A stretch of 64,000 nt of DNA from contig NZ_NSDJ01000001.1 in assembly GCF_003610915.1 (NCBI RefSeq), positions 930,001-994,000 on the forward strand, in the 5' to 3' direction. Position numbers and translations under genes: made by a program. This document shows positions 18,186 through 28,235 of the stretch, piece after piece. Each line of letters starts with the position of its first letter. The first letter of the stretch is position 1. Under the pieces are notes generated by a model that did not search any database, was not told the origin of the DNA, and saw only the letters and a list, made by a program, of their open reading frames with translations. The stretch comes from Rahnella variigena. GTDB taxonomy: Bacteria > Pseudomonadota > Gammaproteobacteria > Enterobacterales > Enterobacteriaceae.

Positions 18186-19253
18186 ATGCTGATGGAAAGG
18201 ATGGTTCCGGCGGGGCAGTGGTTTATCCTCGTCGTTTCCTCGCTGATTCTGGGCATTATTTTTCAGACCTTCCATGTGCCAGCCGCACTGTTACTGGGGC
18301 CGATGATTATCGGCGTCATTATGGGGCTGCTGGGCGCCAGCGTGCGTATTCACCCGCTGTTTTTCAAACTCTCTCAGGGCGTTTTGGGCTGCATGATTGC
18401 CCAAAGCCTGTCGCCGTCGATATTACCCCCGTTACTCAATGACTGGCCGCTGGTGCTGATGGTGCTGGTGGCGACGCTGCTGGCCAGCGGGCTTTCCGGC
18501 TGGCTGCTGGTGCGTTTTAGCCAGTTACCCGGCCCGACCGGTGCGTGGGGCTCATCCCCGGGCGGTGCCAGTGCGATGGTGGCTATGGCCGGTGATTTCG
18601 GGGCTGACGTTCGTCTGGTGGCGTTTATGCAGTATCTGCGCGTGCTGTTTGTGGCCACCGCGGCCGCATTTGTGGCTCGCATGGCGATGGGCGACAGCGC
18701 GTCTCTGGCGGCGGCGGTGGTGTGGTTTCCGCCGCTGACGTGGCGTTTCTTTGCGACGCTATTTCTGGCGGTGGCCGGTGTCTGGCTGGGGCCGCGTCTG
18801 CGTATTCCTTCCGGCGCATTGCTGCTCCCGGCCATTGTCGGCGCGGTTTTGCATTCCACCGGTACCGTGGCCTTAGAAGTGCCGGAATGGCTGCTGGCGA
18901 TGGCTTACACGCTGATTGGCTGGAGTGTCGGATTGCGCTTCACGCGGCCGATTTTCAAACTGGCTTTGCGCACGCTGCCGCAGATGATTGCATCGATTAT
19001 CGGGCTGATGCTGATTTGCGGTGGCATGGCGTGGGTGCTGACCAAATTGCTGGGCGTAGATATGCTGACGGCCTATCTGGCGACCAGCCCGGGCGGGCTG
19101 GACACCGTAGCGATTATTGCGGCGGGCAGCCACGCGGATTTAGGATTTGTGATGGCGATGCAGACGTTGCGTCTGATCACCATCCTGGCAACCGGTCCGG
19201 CGATGGCGCGCTTTATTTCACGCAGCGCTGTGCCCGCTTCTTCCTCGTCGTAA
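18186..19253 (+). CDS. AbrB-family integral membrane protein
   Basis: 355 residues with about 10-12 hydrophobic segments arranged as two similar halves; both contain a conserved PGG motif (SSPGGASAM near 121 and TSPGGLDTV near 303), the duplicated AbrB/PF05145 pattern. Despite the name it is not a DNA-binding regulator; members were called putative ammonia monooxygenase regulators without firm evidence. A transport role is plausible only. It starts 6 bases after the corA stop, so may be co-transcribed, and its 3' end overlaps that of rarD by 36 bases. Confidence 0.8.
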   Translation: MLMERMVPAGQWFILVVSSLILGIIFQTFHVPAALLLGPMIIGVIMGLLGASVRIHPLFFKLSQGVLGCMIAQSLSPSILPPLLNDWPLVLMVLVATLLASGLSGWLLVRFSQLPGPTGAWGSSPGGASAMVAMAGDFGADVRLVAFMQYLRVLFVATAAAFVARMAMGDSASLAAAVVWFPPLTWRFFATLFLAVAGVWLGPRLRIPSGALLLPAIVGAVLHSTGTVALEVPEWLLAMAYTLIGWSVGLRFTRPIFKLALRTLPQMIASIIGLMLICGGMAWVLTKLLGVDMLTAYLATSPGGLDTVAIIAAGSHADLGFVMAMQTLRLITILATGPAMARFISRSAVPASSSS

Positions 19254-20132
19254 ACGGCCCTGCGTATACAGTGCATCCGTGATAAAGCACAGCAGACCAA
19301 CCCAGATAAAACCGAAGGTGATGAGCTGTGATGTATTAACAGTTTCACCGTAGAACAACACTGCCAGCAGGAACATCAGGGTCGGCCCCAGATACTGGAA
19401 AAAGCCCAGCGTTGAAAGCTTCAGGCGGGCGGCGGCGGCAGTGAAGAACAGCAACGGGATGGTGGTAATAATCCCGGCAGCCATCAGCAGCAAATCAAGC
19501 GACCACGGATTTGCGGCCAGGTTACTGGTCGGGCTGTTGGCGATAAAGAACAGGTAAATCCCGGCGACCGGCAGCAGCCATAGCGTTTCAATCAACATGC
19601 CGGTTTGCGAGTCCACACCGATTTTTTTACGCAGCAGGCCGTAAAAGGCAAACGTCAGTGACAGGCCGATGGCGATGACCGGCACCGAACCAAAAATCCA
19701 CACCTGAATCAGTACTCCGGCGAAAGCCAGCGCGACGGCAAACCACTGCAAACTTCGGAATCTTTCCCGCAAAAACAGCATGCCGAGCACCACATTGACC
19801 AGCGGATTGATAAAGTAGCCGAGGCTGGCTTCCAGAATGTGATCATGATTTATCGCCCAGATAAAAATCAGCCAGTTCCCACCGACAAGCAGGGCGGTAA
19901 TCAGTAACATGCCGACTTTCTTCGGTTGTGCAAGTACCCGCCGGACATCGCCCCAGCTTCGGCTGACGGAGAGCAGCACTAACATAAAGAAGAATGACCA
20001 GATCACCCGGTGAGTCAGAATTTCGTCAGCAGGCACCTGTTTGATCAGCTTGAAGTACGCGGGCGCGACTCCCCAGATCAGATAGGCAATAAAGGCAAAA
20101 ATAACACCTTGCCGGGTACGATGTGCGTCCAT
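19218..20132 (-). CDS. rarD: EamA/DMT-family transporter RarD
   Basis: 304 residues, 10 hydrophobic segments of the drug/metabolite transporter type. The N-terminus MDAHRTRQGVIFAFIAYLIWG and the segment PADEILTHRVIWSFFFM match RarD. It was named for chloramphenicol resistance in Pseudomonas; its natural substrate is unknown. The C-terminal tail (GRLRRGRSGHSAA) is read from DNA that also encodes the end of the AbrB-type gene on the other strand. Confidence 0.9.
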   Translation of the reverse strand: MDAHRTRQGVIFAFIAYLIWGVAPAYFKLIKQVPADEILTHRVIWSFFFMLVLLSVSRSWGDVRRVLAQPKKVGMLLITALLVGGNWLIFIWAINHDHILEASLGYFINPLVNVVLGMLFLRERFRSLQWFAVALAFAGVLIQVWIFGSVPVIAIGLSLTFAFYGLLRKKIGVDSQTGMLIETLWLLPVAGIYLFFIANSPTSNLAANPWSLDLLLMAAGIITTIPLLFFTAAAARLKLSTLGFFQYLGPTLMFLLAVLFYGETVNTSQLITFGFIWVGLLCFITDALYTQGRLRRGRSGHSAA

Positions 20133-20178
20133 GTGGTACCTGAAAATGAGTAAGGAAAGAAGCGGAGTTTACCTGATT

Positions 20179-20661
20179 TCAGCCGACCATATAGGTCGCC
20201 GTGGTCGTGGCGATGTGAACGCCGGTATCGCTGTGCAAATCCACGCGCGCAACGGACACTTTATTGCCGGCGCGGACCAGGCTTGCCGAGGCAATAAAGT
20301 AGTCGCCACGGCCCGGACGCAGATAATCAACGCGCAAATCAATGGTGCCCATTTTGGATAACCGCTGGCGCATTTCCGCTTCCAGCAACGGATGATCCGG
20401 CTTGTCACGGCGGATCAGTGAACTGGTCACACAAACCAGACCGGCGGCGACATCCAGCACCGCCGCAATCACGCCGCCGTGCAGGATTTTTTGTGCGGCA
20501 TTGCCCACCAGTTTGGTCTGGTTGGTAAATTTTAACTCTGCGTAGTCGCAGTCGAGACGTTTCAGCTCGAGGCCCAGTTCGCGGTTAAACGGCATATCGT
20601 AAACGAAAATATTGCCGATCAGTTGCAGGGCGGCCTCGTGGCTGAGAGATGAAGCAGACAT
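20179..20661 (-). CDS. yigI: Hotdog-fold thioesterase YigI
   Basis: 160 residues. The PaaI-type hotdog domain is shown by [18 protein letters not shown] (about 59-76; HGG and the Asp are characteristic catalytic positions) and [10 protein letters not shown] (about 108-117). YigI acts on acyl-CoAs in E. coli. It lies upstream of rarD on the same strand with a 46-base gap. Confidence 0.88.
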   Translation of the reverse strand: MSASSLSHEAALQLIGNIFVYDMPFNRELGLELKRLDCDYAELKFTNQTKLVGNAAQKILHGGVIAAVLDVAAGLVCVTSSLIRRDKPDHPLLEAEMRQRLSKMGTIDLRVDYLRPGRGDYFIASASLVRAGNKVSVARVDLHSDTGVHIATTTATYMVG

Positions 20662-20916
20662 GAATAAATTCCTGACGAAAACGAGTGGATCGTATGTTCG
20701 CCGAAAAAGTTAACGAAGTGTTGATTTTAGGTGCGGGCAGGATGGATTTCTACCGGGCGAAGGATAAATGTATTCAGTACTCATGTAGAAATGTATTTGT
20801 GTGTAAAATGCCCTGCTTTGAGATTTCCGGATTGTAGTCTGCGCATTGCCGGCCGGGCGGAAGGCTGATTATCAAAAAATAATGAATCAATAACTTTAGG
20901 GTGAGGGTAAGGAATA

Positions 20917-21795
20917 ATGCGTAAAAATTGGGCTGTCGGTGCCACGCTGTTGGCGTTGCCATTGTTGGGCTATGCAGAGGAAGCCACGGTACAGGAAGTA
21001 CATGATAAACCTGCTGTGCGCGGAAGCATTATTGCAAATATGCTGCAAGAGCATGACAACCCGTTCACGTTATATCCTTATGAACCCAACTTTCTGATTT
21101 ACACCGATACCAGCAATATCAACAAGAAAGCGATTGAGTCTTACGACTGGGCAGATAAAGCACGTCACGATGAAGTCGAGTTCCAGCTCAGCCTGGCATT
21201 CCCTCTGTGGCGCGGTATTGCGGGTGATAACTCGGTTCTCGGCGCATCCTACACGCAAAAATCATTCTGGCAGCTTTCTAACAGCGGGCAGTCTTCACCT
21301 TTCCGTGAGACCAACTACGAGCCACAGCTTTTCCTGGCCTGGGCAACGGATTACGATGTCCTCGGCTGGACATTGCGTGAAGCAGAATATGGTGTCAGTC
21401 ACCAGTCTAACGGTCGCTCCGACCCGACGTCCCGCAGCTGGAACCGTGTGTATGCCCGTTTCATGGCGCAGCACGGCAACTGGCAGGTTGATCTGAAACC
21501 CTGGTATCGCATCCCTGAGAGCGATGAAGATGACGACAACCCGGACATCGCCAAGTACATGGGCTATTACCGCCTGAAAGTTGGCTATGCGTGGGGCGAC
21601 AGCGTGTTCAGCGTCGAAAGCCGTTACAACTGGAATACCGGTTACGGCGGCGCGACGACCGGCTGGAGCTACCCGATTTCCAAACAAGTTCGCTTCTATA
21701 CTCAGGTATTCAGTGGTTACGGCGAGTCATTGATCGACTATAACCATAAGCAGACCCGTATCGGCGTCGGTATTATGCTTAACGACATTATGTAA
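20917..21795 (+). CDS. pldA: Outer-membrane phospholipase A
   Basis: 292 residues with a cleavable signal peptide (cut near YAEE, about residue 20). A 12-stranded barrel ending in an aromatic-poor GVGIMLNDIM. The active-site segment YGVSHQSNGRSDPTSRSWNRVY (about 162-183) carries the His, Ser and, 12 residues later, Asn of the OMPLA triad. It hydrolyses phospholipids misplaced in the outer leaflet, as a calcium-dependent dimer. The 255-base region upstream is A+T-rich but I name no site in it. Confidence 0.96.
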   Translation: MRKNWAVGATLLALPLLGYAEEATVQEVHDKPAVRGSIIANMLQEHDNPFTLYPYEPNFLIYTDTSNINKKAIESYDWADKARHDEVEFQLSLAFPLWRGIAGDNSVLGASYTQKSFWQLSNSGQSSPFRETNYEPQLFLAWATDYDVLGWTLREAEYGVSHQSNGRSDPTSRSWNRVYARFMAQHGNWQVDLKPWYRIPESDEDDDNPDIAKYMGYYRLKVGYAWGDSVFSVESRYNWNTGYGGATTGWSYPISKQVRFYTQVFSGYGESLIDYNHKQTRIGVGIMLNDIM

Positions 21796-21924
21796 TCCCC
21801 GCCATACTTCTGGTTGCAGTTGCGTTGGCTGCATCGCGGATAATTTAGGGTATATTATGTCTGTGCAGTACAGCCCCGGCGGCTTTAGGGCTTAGCCGGG
21901 TGGTTTGAACAGTTGGGGAATTGA

Positions 21925-23757
21925 GTGTCTACGGCGGCAGTGATAAACAAAGAAGAGCTGGCTCATCAGGTATTACGCGATACCTTCGGTTATCAGCAAT
22001 TCAGACCAGGCCAGCAAACTATCATCAACACCGCCATTTCTGGCCGGGATTGTCTGGTAGTGATGCCAACAGGCGGCGGTAAATCGCTGTGCTATCAAAT
22101 CCCCGCACTGGTGATGGACGGCCTGACGCTGGTGGTTTCGCCGCTCATTTCCCTGATGAAAGATCAGGTTGATCAGCTGATGGCCGCAGGCGTTGAAGCC
22201 GGTTGCCTGAACTCGACGCAAACCCGTGAGCAACAGCTGGAAGTCATGGCCGGTTGCCGCGCGGGACGTATCAAAATGCTGTATATCGCGCCAGAACGCC
22301 TGATGATGGGCGATTTCCTGGAACAGCTGCAACAGTGGAATCCGGCGATGCTGGCTGTCGATGAAGCCCACTGTATTTCCCAATGGGGCCACGATTTTCG
22401 TCCGGAATATCGCGCCCTTGGCCAGCTGAAACTGCGTTATCCGCAACTGCCGGTGATCGCCCTGACCGCGACCGCCGATGAAGCCACACGTAACGATATC
22501 GTCCGCCTGCTGGAACTTAATGACCCGCTGATTCAGGTCAGCAGTTTTGACCGTCCAAATATCCGTTACACGCTGGTGGAAAAATTTAAGCCGCTCGATC
22601 AGCTGATTCGCTTTGTGCAGGATCAGCGCGGCAAAAGCGGCATCATTTACTGTAACAGCCGTGCCAAAGTTGAAGACACCGCAGCGCGATTGCAAAGTCG
22701 CGGGCTGAGCGTTGGCGCTTATCATGCCGGACTGGATAACGAAACCCGTGCCCGCGTGCAGGAAGGTTTTCAGCGTGATGACCTGCAAATTGTGGTTGCC
22801 ACCGTCGCCTTCGGTATGGGCATCAACAAGCCTAACGTGCGTTTTGTGGTGCACTTCGATATTCCGCGCACCATTGAATCTTATTATCAGGAAACGGGGC
22901 GTGCCGGACGTGACGGCCTGCCAGCGGAAGCCGTACTGCTTTATGATCCGGCCGATATGGCCTGGTTGCGCCGCTGTCTGGAAGAGAAACCGGCTGGCGC
23001 GCAACAGGATGTTGAACGCCACAAACTGAATGCCATGAACGCATTCGCGGAGGCTCAAACCTGTCGCCGTCTGGTGCTGCTCAATTACTTTGGCGAAGGT
23101 AAACAGAACGCCTGCGGTAACTGCGACGTGTGCCTCGATCCACCAAAACGCTACGACGGCTTGCTGGATGCGCAGAAAGCGCTGTCCGTCATCGCACGCG
23201 TCGGGCAACGTTTTGGTCTGGGTTATGTGGTCGAAGTGCTGCGCGGCTCGAACAATCAGCGTATCCGCGAATACGGCCACGAGAAGTTGTCGGTTTACGG
23301 TATCGGCAAAGAACACAGTAACGAGCACTGGACCAGCGTGGTGCGCCAGCTGATTCACCTCGGGCTGGTGATGCAAAACATCGCCATGCACTCTGCGTTA
23401 CAGCTGACCGAATCTGCGCGTCCGGTGCTGCGTGGTGAAATCCCGCTGCAACTGGCGGTGCCGCGTATTCAGACGCTCAAAATTAAAAGCAGTGCCAGTC
23501 AGAAAACCTACGGTGGAAATTACGACCGTAAGCTGTTTGCTAAATTGCGTAAACTGCGTAAGTCACTGGCGGATGATAATAATGTGCCGCCATACGTGGT
23601 ATTTAACGACACGACGCTGCTGGAAATGGCTGAACATCTGCCGGTCAGCGCGAGCGATTTGCTCGACATCACCGGTGTCGGTCAGCGTAAGCTGGAGAAA
23701 TTCGGTCGGCCATTTATGGCGATGATCCGCGATCACATCGATAACGGCGACGAGTAA
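21925..23757 (+). CDS. recQ: ATP-dependent DNA helicase RecQ
   Basis: 610 residues from a GTG start at 21925. SF2 helicase core: motif 0 [10 protein letters not shown], Walker [15 protein letters not shown] as [15 protein letters not shown], and motif [12 protein letters not shown]. The zinc-binding cysteines (CRR...CGNCDVC, about 380-400), winged helix and a C-terminal HRDC domain (about 530-605) are all present. It unwinds DNA 3'-5' for recombination and fork repair. Confidence 0.98.
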   Translation: MSTAAVINKEELAHQVLRDTFGYQQFRPGQQTIINTAISGRDCLVVMPTGGGKSLCYQIPALVMDGLTLVVSPLISLMKDQVDQLMAAGVEAGCLNSTQTREQQLEVMAGCRAGRIKMLYIAPERLMMGDFLEQLQQWNPAMLAVDEAHCISQWGHDFRPEYRALGQLKLRYPQLPVIALTATADEATRNDIVRLLELNDPLIQVSSFDRPNIRYTLVEKFKPLDQLIRFVQDQRGKSGIIYCNSRAKVEDTAARLQSRGLSVGAYHAGLDNETRARVQEGFQRDDLQIVVATVAFGMGINKPNVRFVVHFDIPRTIESYYQETGRAGRDGLPAEAVLLYDPADMAWLRRCLEEKPAGAQQDVERHKLNAMNAFAEAQTCRRLVLLNYFGEGKQNACGNCDVCLDPPKRYDGLLDAQKALSVIARVGQRFGLGYVVEVLRGSNNQRIREYGHEKLSVYGIGKEHSNEHWTSVVRQLIHLGLVMQNIAMHSALQLTESARPVLRGEIPLQLAVPRIQTLKIKSSASQKTYGGNYDRKLFAKLRKLRKSLADDNNVPPYVVFNDTTLLEMAEHLPVSASDLLDITGVGQRKLEKFGRPFMAMIRDHIDNGDE

Positions 23758-23794
23758 GAATTCTGTTTCCTACACATAACACAGAGAGTTAATC

Positions 23795-24412
23795 ATGCTG
23801 ATGCTATTCCTGACGGTTGCGATGGTTCATCTGATCGCGCTGATGAGTCCGGGACCGGACTTCTTCTTTGTCTCACAAACCGCCGCCAGCCGGTCGCGTA
23901 AAGAAGCCATGATGGGCGTGATTGGCATTACGCTGGGCGTGCTGGTGTGGGCCGCCGTTGCGCTGATGGGGTTGCATCTTATTCTGCAAAAAATGGCCTG
24001 GTTGCATCAGATCATCACCGTCGGCGGCGGATTGTATCTGTGCTGGATGGGCTGGCAACTGCTGAAATCTGCGCGTGCTAAGAAACAAATCGGCGATGAT
24101 ACACCGGTGACTCTGCCTGCCCGTGGCCGCACGTTTATGCGCGGACTGCTGACCAATCTTTCTAACCCGAAAGCCGTCATTTACTTCGGCAGCGTGTTCT
24201 CGATGTTTGTTAGCGACAGCGTCAGCGGCGGCGAACGTCTGGGCATATTTCTGCTGATCGTCGTGGAAACCCTGGCCTGGTTCTCATTAGTGGCACTGGT
24301 ATTTGCCCTGCCGAAAATGCGCCGCGGGTATCAGCGTCTGGCGAAATGGATTGATGGCGTGGCGGGTGTGGTGTTTGCAGGCTTTGGTGTTGCCTTAATC
24401 ATCAACCGCTGA
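23795..24412 (+). CDS. rhtC: Threonine efflux protein RhtC
   Basis: 205 residues, LysE/RhtB family with about six hydrophobic segments. The signature SPGPDFFFVSQTAASRSRKEA (around residues 18-35) and LSNPKAVIYFGSVF (about 125-138) are typical. It exports threonine. It follows recQ by 37 bases and faces rhtB, with a shared terminator between them. Confidence 0.93.
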   Translation: MLMLFLTVAMVHLIALMSPGPDFFFVSQTAASRSRKEAMMGVIGITLGVLVWAAVALMGLHLILQKMAWLHQIITVGGGLYLCWMGWQLLKSARAKKQIGDDTPVTLPARGRTFMRGLLTNLSNPKAVIYFGSVFSMFVSDSVSGGERLGIFLLIVVETLAWFSLVALVFALPKMRRGYQRLAKWIDGVAGVVFAGFGVALIINR

Positions 24413-24431
24413 GCAAATTAGCCGGTTAATA

Positions 24432-24463
24432 AAAAAGGGTTCGGTTGATGCCGGACCCTTTTT
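24432..24463. terminator. Bidirectional terminator between rhtC and rhtB
   Basis: The stem AAAAAGGGTTCGG / CCGGACCCTTTTT has A and T runs on both sides and so can stop transcription from either side. Confidence 0.85.
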
Positions 24464-24476
24464 GCATTCTGAGAAA

Positions 24477-25097
24477 TCAAACCTTCCGCGCACTGGCCAG
24501 CAACACACCCACCAGCATAAACAGCGAGCCAAAGATACGGTTCAGCAACTGCATTTGTTTCGGTGCTTTCACCCAACCGGCGATGCGGGTAGCCAGCGTG
24601 GCGTAACCGATCATCACGATGATATCGACAACCACTGTCGTGACACCCAGTACCACGTATTGTGCAGCCTGAGGCTGGTGCGCAATGATAAACTGCGGGA
24701 ATAATGCGGCGAGAAACACAATGCTTTTTGGATTGGTCAGGTTCACCAGAATGGCGCGTTTGAACAAACGGCGTCGCGGCATACTGCTGGCGAGCGCGTT
24801 CAGGTCAATCGCCCCGGCAGAGCGCCACTGGCAAATACCCAGCCAGATCAGGTAGGCGGCGCCAAACCATTTGAGAAACTCAAAGGCCAGCAGCGATGAT
24901 GAAATCAGCGCGCCCAGCCCGATACCGACCAGCACGATGTGGATCGCTAAACCGAGTTGTAACCCGGCAATTGAGGCCACGGCACCACGATAGCCGTGGC
25001 TGATGCCGGTGCTCATGGTGTTAATCGCGCCGGAACCGGGTGATAAACTTAAAATAGAAGTGGTGAGCAGGTAGGTTAACCACCAGTCCAGTGTCAT
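24477..25097 (-). CDS. rhtB: Homoserine/homoserine lactone efflux protein RhtB
   Basis: 206 residues from ATG 25097 ([28 protein letters not shown] begins the protein; a 17-codon extension upstream is not supported). LysE/RhtB family, six hydrophobic segments and [19 protein letters not shown] paralogue of rhtC across the terminator; the tail-to-tail arrangement is conserved. Confidence 0.93.
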   Translation of the reverse strand: MTLDWWLTYLLTTSILSLSPGSGAINTMSTGISHGYRGAVASIAGLQLGLAIHIVLVGIGLGALISSSLLAFEFLKWFGAAYLIWLGICQWRSAGAIDLNALASSMPRRRLFKRAILVNLTNPKSIVFLAALFPQFIIAHQPQAAQYVVLGVTTVVVDIIVMIGYATLATRIAGWVKAPKQMQLLNRIFGSLFMLVGVLLASARKV

Positions 25098-25218
25098 TGC
25101 GAGACTCCCTGAGTACGTTTTAGGTTGTTTTATGGCACAATACGCCATTGTCTATAATTGCGCTATAGCTCACAAATAACACTTTCATCCTCCCTGTTTG
25201 ACGACTTTGGATCATTGA

Positions 25219-26211
25219 ATGCCTGCGAATTATGCGAAGTGGTTAACACGTGAGAAGGAGTTTGCAGCCTTTGCGACCGGGCCTTTGCTGGATTTCTGGC
25301 GGACACGCGAAGAAGGCGAGTTTAGCGGCGTTGATGATGTTCCTGTCCGTTATGTCCGGTTTTGTTCGCCTGCTCACGATAAAGTCATCGTTGTGTCACC
25401 GGGTCGTATAGAAAGCTACGTAAAATATCCCGAAGTGGCCTACGATTTATTCCATTGCGGCTACGATGTCATGATTGTCGATCACCGTGGTCAGGGACGC
25501 TCCGGGCGTATGCTCGATGATCCGCATTGTGGTCACGTGAAGCACTTTGACGATTATGTCGAAGATTTCGACCGCTTTTATCAGCTGGAGGTTGCGCCGC
25601 GTCAGTACCAGAAAAAGTTTGCGCTGGCACACTCTATGGGCGGGGCAATTCTGGCGTTGTATCTGGCAAAAAATCCGCAGAATTTCGATGCTGCGGCGTT
25701 ACTGGCACCGATGACCGGTATTTATTTGCCGATGCCGGGATGGTTATCGCGCCGTATCCTTAACTGGGCGGAAAATCGTCCGGTTCGTCGTGATGGCTAT
25801 GCGCTGGGTACCGGCCACTGGCGGCCGCTGCCGTTTGTAGTCAACCAGCTGACGCACAGTCGCGCGCGTTATCGCCGCAATTTGCGGTTTTACGCCGATT
25901 ATCCTGAGTTGCAGGTCGGCGGACCTACCTATCACTGGGTGCGTGAAGGGATTGAGGCGGGGATGCATATCCTGAAAGAAGCCGAAAAAATCACCACTCC
26001 TGTTCTGTTATTGCAGGCGAGCGAAGACCGTGTGGTGGATAACCGGTCCCATCTTGCTTTTTGTCAGGCCATGGCCGTTGCGGGGCACCCTTGTGAAGGG
26101 GAAAAACCGCTGGTCATCGAAGGCGCGCGCCATGAGATCCTGTTTGAACGGGACGACCTGAGGGCACAGGCGCTGGACGCTATCATGCGCTTTTTTGCGC
26201 GACAGCTTTAA
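25219..26211 (+). CDS. pldB: Lysophospholipase L2
   Basis: 330 residues, alpha/beta hydrolase. The nucleophile elbow is AHSMGG (about 138-143), the oxyanion/lid region DHRGQGRSGR (about 89-98), the acid Asp in ASEDRVVD and the His in GARHEIL near the C-terminus. It hydrolyses lysophospholipids at the inner membrane. It pairs functionally with pldA, 3.4 kb away. ATG 25219 follows a divergent gap with rhtB. Confidence 0.93.
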   Translation: MPANYAKWLTREKEFAAFATGPLLDFWRTREEGEFSGVDDVPVRYVRFCSPAHDKVIVVSPGRIESYVKYPEVAYDLFHCGYDVMIVDHRGQGRSGRMLDDPHCGHVKHFDDYVEDFDRFYQLEVAPRQYQKKFALAHSMGGAILALYLAKNPQNFDAAALLAPMTGIYLPMPGWLSRRILNWAENRPVRRDGYALGTGHWRPLPFVVNQLTHSRARYRRNLRFYADYPELQVGGPTYHWVREGIEAGMHILKEAEKITTPVLLLQASEDRVVDNRSHLAFCQAMAVAGHPCEGEKPLVIEGARHEILFERDDLRAQALDAIMRFFARQL

Positions 26212-26259
26212 TCCGCGGTTCGCCGCGCACAACTCCATCAGAGGTTAGAACCTAACGCT

Positions 26260-27069
26260 ATGTACCATGTTGTTGCTTCCGATTTAGATGGCACGCTGCT
26301 ATCACCTGATCATACCCTGAGCCCGTTCGCCAAAGAGACGCTGAAACTGCTGACTCAGCGCGACGTGCATTTCGTTTTCGCCACCGGACGCCACCATATC
26401 GACGTGGCGCAGATGCGCGACAATCTGGAAATCAGCGCGTACATGATCACCTCCAACGGTGCGCGCGTGCATAACACCGACGGCGACCTGATTTTCTCGC
26501 ACAATCTGGATGAAGACATCGCCAGAGACCTGTTCGGCATCATGCATAACAACCCGGATATTCTGACCAACGTTTATCGTAATGATGACTGGTACATGAA
26601 CCGTGACCGCGCCGATCAGGATGATTTCTTCCGTGAATCCGTTTTCAAATACAAACTGTATGAGCCGGGTTTGCTGGAAACTGACGGTATCTGCAAAGTG
26701 TATTTCACCTGTGAAGACCACGAAAAACTGCTGCCACTGGAAGAGGCGATCAATGCGCGCTGGGGCGATCGTGTGAATGTCAGCTTCTCACTGCCGGTAT
26801 GTCTGGAAGTCATGGCAGGCGGCGTGTCAAAAGGTCATGCGCTGGAATATGTTTCAAAGCTGATGGGTTATTCGCTGAAAGATTGCATCGCTTTTGGTGA
26901 TGGCCTGAATGACCTTGAAATGCTGACCATGGCCGGTAAAGGTTGTCTGATGAGCGGTTCATTGCCACGACTGAAAGCCGCCATGCCGGATGCAGAAATC
27001 ATCGGATCCAACGCCGACGATGCCGTGCCGCATTACCTGCGTAAGATGTATCTGGCTGAAGAAAGCTAA
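26260..27069 (+). CDS. yigL: HAD phosphatase YigL
   Basis: 269 residues, Cof-type HAD with C2 cap. Motif I is SDLDGTLLSPDH (about 7-18), motif II Ser in ITSNGARV, motif III Lys in GGVSKGHAL and motif IV FGDGLNDLEML. In E. coli YigL removes phosphate from sugar phosphates including pyridoxal phosphate and its mRNA segment is stabilised by SgrS during glucose-phosphate stress; whether that holds here cannot be seen. It lies 48 bases after pldB. Confidence 0.93.
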   Translation: MYHVVASDLDGTLLSPDHTLSPFAKETLKLLTQRDVHFVFATGRHHIDVAQMRDNLEISAYMITSNGARVHNTDGDLIFSHNLDEDIARDLFGIMHNNPDILTNVYRNDDWYMNRDRADQDDFFRESVFKYKLYEPGLLETDGICKVYFTCEDHEKLLPLEEAINARWGDRVNVSFSLPVCLEVMAGGVSKGHALEYVSKLMGYSLKDCIAFGDGLNDLEMLTMAGKGCLMSGSLPRLKAAMPDAEIIGSNADDAVPHYLRKMYLAEES

Positions 27070-27108
27070 TCAGTTTTAAAGCAAAGTCGTAAAACAAAAG
27101 TCGTAAAA

Positions 27109-27136
27109 CCAAAGCAGGGTATTCACTCTGCTTTGG
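27109..27136. terminator. Terminator between yigL and the sugar locus
   Basis: CCAAAGCAG / CTGCTTTGG stem with a G-T pair near the loop. On the minus strand it is followed by TTTTACGACTTTTG, so it best serves the glycosidase operon, but it may also end yigL transcripts. The DNA before it has a short direct repeat AAAGTCGTAAAAC (twice near 27085-27108, with slight change). Confidence 0.7.
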
Positions 27137-27158
27137 TGGTTCCCGCCTCTGATCCTGC

Positions 27159-28235
27159 CTAATCTGCACTTACTGAAATGCCCAGATGTTGCCACAAATC
27201 CGCCAGCGGCATTGTCGCCAGCGCAATACACTCATCGGCGGCCCCGTAGTAAATTTTCAGCGTGTCCTTTTCAAGTAGCGCGCCGCAGGTAAAGACTACG
27301 TTGCCAAAGAATCCTTCTCTCTCGTAAATCGCTTCCGGTTGTAGCAGCGGCGCTGAGGATTTGGCGATAATTTTCAATGGATTATGCAAGTCGAGCAGCA
27401 TGGCGCCGAGGCAATAGCGCTGATCTTTATCCACGCCGTGATAAATCTGTAACCAGCCACGTGCCGTTTTCATCAGCGGGGCGCCACCGCCCAGTTTCAG
27501 CGCATCCCAGTCGCCGGACGCGCTGCCGAGTAAATGGCGATGATTGCCCCAGTGCAGCATGTCCGGGGATTCACAGATCCAGATCTCCGGCTTACCAAAA
27601 TGTTTGGGCGAAGGACGGGTCAGCGCCTGATATTTGCCGTTAATTTTTTCCGGGAAGAAACACACGTCGCGGTTATCCGGGCAGAAAATCACGCCTTGTT
27701 TTTCCACAGCAATAAAATCGGTGGTGGTCGCCAGTGCGGTAGAAATGCCATACGGCGAAATGGCCGAATAGTTAATGTAGTAAACACCGTCTATCAGCGT
27801 AATTCGCGGATCTTCGCAGCCGAATTGCTCATATTGCGTATCGGCGGTTAAAAATGGCTGAGTATCCACAATAAAATCTTCACCATTCTGACTTCTCGCT
27901 AACCGCAGATGCGACATGGAGGTCAGCCAGATAACCGAAGGATCGGCTTTCAGTGCAATCATTCTGGGGTCACTGAAGTCATAGGCCGGGTCGTCCCGTT
28001 GAAAACGTTTAGTGCCCGGATGCCAGGTATTTTGCCGGTTCACCAGAAGCGGTACTTCCAGACAATTGGCGTCCGTTGAGACCACGCTTTCCGCAACACG
28101 AAGCAGTAGCAGGGTTTCATCCTGATACGAACACACGCCTGCATTAAATACACAATCGACCTTCCAGCCGGGCTGGGAAGGGATGATATCGGCAGGTGTT
28201 AACAGCGGATTTTTATCACTTCTGAGTATTTTCAT
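27159..28235 (-). CDS. GH130-family beta-mannoside phosphorylase/hydrolase
   Basis: 358 residues. The five-bladed GH130 pattern is suggested by the segments FNAGVCSY, SDPRMIAL, GCEDPRITLIDGVYYI (about 138-153, whose Asp is the family's proton donor) and GGGAPLMKTARGWLQIYHGV (about 249-268). GH130 enzymes phosphorolyse or hydrolyse beta-1,2- or beta-1,4-mannosides, and no signal peptide is present, so it acts on imported sugar. It overlaps the GH13 gene by 20 bases and is the last gene of the minus-strand sugar operon. Subtype (phosphorylase or hydrolase) and substrate cannot be told. Confidence 0.82.
   Translation of the reverse strand: MKILRSDKNPLLTPADIIPSQPGWKVDCVFNAGVCSYQDETLLLLRVAESVVSTDANCLEVPLLVNRQNTWHPGTKRFQRDDPAYDFSDPRMIALKADPSVIWLTSMSHLRLARSQNGEDFIVDTQPFLTADTQYEQFGCEDPRITLIDGVYYINYSAISPYGISTALATTTDFIAVEKQGVIFCPDNRDVCFFPEKINGKYQALTRPSPKHFGKPEIWICESPDMLHWGNHRHLLGSASGDWDALKLGGGAPLMKTARGWLQIYHGVDKDQRYCLGAMLLDLHNPLKIIAKSSAPLLQPEAIYEREGFFGNVVFTCGALLEKDTLKIYYGAADECIALATMPLADLWQHLGISVSAD

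Noticed and set aside
21973..23391. 472-codon open frame antisense to recQ
   Set aside because: It lies wholly opposite a clear RecQ reading frame; high-GC third positions keep the antisense frame open. The product has no recognisable domain.
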